A DNA stretch of 64,000 nucleotides from Cyclobacteriaceae bacterium. GTDB taxonomy: Bacteria > Bacteroidota > Bacteroidia > Cytophagales > Cyclobacteriaceae. The notes below the pieces were generated by a model. That model saw only the letters and a list, made by a program, of their open reading frames with translations, had not been told where the DNA came from and made no database searches. Of this stretch, positions 62,469 through 64,000 are shown in pieces. How positions within the stretch are numbered: position 1 is the first letter of the stretch; every line of letters begins with the position of its first letter. The position numbers and the translations under genes were made by a program. The stretch is taken from positions 1 to 64,000 of the forward strand of contig JAEUTZ010000011.1 of NCBI GenBank assembly GCA_016787725.1, given 5' to 3'.

Positions 62469-63751
62469 GCCCGGGCAGGTTTCAATATTGCTGATCCAAT
62501 TGAGCAATTCAGACATTCTCTGCGCTGACAGAAATTATTGAAAAGCTCAATTAAGCCTTGCGAATCCCAGGCATGTTGACTTGCACAGCCAAGTTTCTTC
62601 CAAAGAGTTATGATCTTGTTACTCTCGGAACGAACTGCTTGCAAAATTCGCACCGCCTGATCAATATAGCGATGCTCATCTCCGCTTTTCCCATAGGCCA
62701 CCAGCAACGGGGCGATGGCATTGATAACTACCATCTCACGACTCGCTTCGCCAAATCCCTGAATTTCAGCTTTTGCCTTTTTACCAAACCGGTAATGAGT
62801 CTTCCAATACAAGGATGGTTCCATTGTCAAAAGAGATTCAACAACTTCATATTGAGCGGCTTCAAGAATGGCAGAGAAAATATTTTCTGTGCTTCTGAGG
62901 AATGCAGCAAATTGCGCTACCCGGAGGGTAGGAAAATTGGCAGGACGTAACCGCATGAACTTCCATTGAGCAACGTTCAGCCGGGTTGTACTCAAGTTGT
63001 ATTTTCTTTCCAAAAACTGATATTCATTGACCAGGCGGGTAAGATACGCGTCTTTACTTCGAGCTACCAGAAATCCTGCCTGCCCAAAAAGCAACGCTTC
63101 CAGCTGGTGGGGTTGATCGCGGTGTTTCAAGATGAGTTTATAGGGCAAAGCTTTCGCTAACTGCCGGAAGGGATCGGTATTTACCTTAAACCCAAAACTG
63201 GCTGCCAATAATTGATAGACGGTCTCCTCCCAATCCCCTTGATTTTGATCCAATACCTTCAGCACCTCCCCGGCTTTCCGCTCCAGACGTTGCATGACGG
63301 CCTTATCAATCATGGAATGCCTGATCAAATCGCTCACCTGGGCAAATGAGTTTTGACAAGGTATGGAAGCCGGATTATTGACCAGATTCAGGTAGGATTT
63401 CAACAGGTGTGGTTCAACTCTTTTATTTAATGTAACGGTGGGTAGCCGCGATCCATCCTTTCGATACACGGGTCTATCTTCTTCCCACACCACATGCAAC
63501 ACCACATTTTCATAGGCAGCATCCGCATCGTGTTGATGATCATACCACCCGGAAGAATGCAAATGAATCTCTATACTTCCTGCCCACGCGATCTGATCAA
63601 TTTTCACTTTTGCCTGCGAAAAGTCGGGGCCCGCATCCGTATTCAGAATTCCTGGTTTTAAAATGGTCAGGTTTTCTCCTGTAGTAAGCGACAATTCCTT
63701 CTTATCAAAGTATTGAAATTGCCACACATAATGTAGAAATGATTCTGTCAA
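62465..63751 (-). CDS. DUF2851 family protein
   Basis: A 428-residue cytoplasmic protein of the DUF2851 family, common in Bacteroidota and without known function. The typical start (FLHYVWQFQYFD...LKPGILNTDAGPDFSQAKVKI) and the segment IEIHLHSSGWYDHQHDADAAYENVVLHVVWEED with conserved histidines are clear, and a C-terminal cysteine pair with CQRRECLNCSIG suggests metal binding. It lies 23 bases after pyrF and is coupled to the membrane protein that follows. Confidence 0.88.
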   Translation of the reverse strand: MTESFLHYVWQFQYFDKKELSLTTGENLTILKPGILNTDAGPDFSQAKVKIDQIAWAGSIEIHLHSSGWYDHQHDADAAYENVVLHVVWEEDRPVYRKDGSRLPTVTLNKRVEPHLLKSYLNLVNNPASIPCQNSFAQVSDLIRHSMIDKAVMQRLERKAGEVLKVLDQNQGDWEETVYQLLAASFGFKVNTDPFRQLAKALPYKLILKHRDQPHQLEALLFGQAGFLVARSKDAYLTRLVNEYQFLERKYNLSTTRLNVAQWKFMRLRPANFPTLRVAQFAAFLRSTENIFSAILEAAQYEVVESLLTMEPSLYWKTHYRFGKKAKAEIQGFGEASREMVVINAIAPLLVAYGKSGDEHRYIDQAVRILQAVRSESNKIITLWKKLGCASQHAWDSQGLIELFNNFCQRRECLNCSIGSAILKPARA

Positions 63752-63774
63752 TTGACGATGTTAATTAATTGCGG

Positions 63775-64000
63775 CTAGCGAATAAATTTATCCAGGTATT
63801 CATTCATTTCCTGTTGCACCTTGCTGGCTTCGTTGCGGGCAGCATCGGCAAAGTCCTCCGATGACGATGCATAAATAATGGAACGCGAAGAATTAACCAA
63901 CAAGCCGCATTGGGCATTGATCCCCGCTTTCGATACGGCTTCCAGATCGCCCCCTTGTGTGCCAACACCAGGTACCAGAAAAAAATGATCAGGAGCCAAA
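63775..64000 (-). CDS. pyrF: Orotidine 5'-phosphate decarboxylase, C-terminal part (5' end outside window)
   Basis: About 75 residues of the enzyme that makes UMP from OMP. The visible part contains FLVPGVGTQGGDL and NAQCGLLVNSSRSIIYAS, the phosphate-binding end of the barrel in the PyrF type 2 subfamily, and the usual C-terminal helix. The frame is open to the window edge. Confidence 0.93.
   Translation of the reverse strand, partial: LAPDHFFLVPGVGTQGGDLEAVSKAGINAQCGLLVNSSRSIIYASSSEDFADAARNEASKVQQEMNEYLDKFIR

Noticed and set aside
1-64000. CRISPR arrays, insertion sequences, phage genes, tRNA or rRNA genes
   Set aside because: I looked through all gene gaps and saw no repeat array, transposase, integrase, or cloverleaf-like sequence.

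Overview
The window reads as chromosomal DNA of a member of the Bacteroidota, most likely order Cytophagales. The reasons are an STN-type TonB receptor followed by a DUF4249 lipoprotein, a fused ccoN-ccoO oxidase gene, several promoters of the Bacteroidetes form (TTG, about 19-22 bases, TAnnTTTG), few Shine-Dalgarno sequences, and DUF4382, DUF2851 and TPR proteins typical of the phylum. I see no phage, insertion sequence, CRISPR array, rRNA or tRNA; this is a core-like, gene-dense region with moderate GC.

Layout. 1-1221: end of rny (RNase Y). 1340-8305: a four-gene outer-membrane operon (secreted protein, TonB receptor, DUF4249 lipoprotein, MG2/plug-like protein). 8396-11240: MFS transporter, small GNAT protein, YheT-type hydrolase, DsrE protein. 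11291-17908 (minus): PQQ dehydrogenase, Asp-box propeller protein, hflX. 18099-24051: exopolysaccharide genes (GT4, Wza-like, Wzc-like kinase, PHP phosphatase, SDR). 24151-31060: TPR protein, phosphosulfolactate synthase, DUF368, aroE, uvrB, small barrel protein, DinB. 31077-34511 (minus): JmjC-like protein, Mn-type superoxide dismutase, SUI1, J-domain membrane protein, tandem universal stress protein. 34591-40514 (minus): cbb3 oxidase cluster ccoNO-Q-P-G-H-safE. 41140-48017 (minus): DUF4288, LiaF-like, DUF4382, two glutathione peroxidases, GNAT, argS, deoxyhypusine-synthase-like enzyme. 48137-51096: two START-like proteins around a serine hydrolase. 51103-53766: divergent ureohydrolase and arginine decarboxylase. 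54011-58969: EF-G-like protein with a degenerate GTPase site, membrane protein, GmhB-like phosphatase, GT2. 58973 to the end: hypothetical protein, uridine phosphorylase, PglD-like protein, polytopic protein, DUF2851, end of pyrF.

How the parts work together. The cbb3 cluster makes a high-affinity terminal oxidase and its assembly factors. A palindrome of the FNR/CRP half-site type (ATGAT-N4-ATCAT) lies 90 bases ahead of ccoNO, and a second copy of the same pattern lies ahead of the EF-G paralogue, so respiration and this translation factor may share an oxygen- or redox-linked regulator. Arginine decarboxylase, a ureohydrolase and a deoxyhypusine-synthase-like enzyme can be joined into a route to putrescine and homospermidine. 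Phosphosulfolactate synthase, known from coenzyme M synthesis in archaea, points to a sulfonate product.

The items most worth following are the EF-G paralogue with its palindrome, the putative homospermidine route, phosphosulfolactate synthase, the START-hydrolase-START unit, the TonB/DUF4249/MG2-plug operon, and a possible short gene with its own promoter and terminator at 40807-41118.
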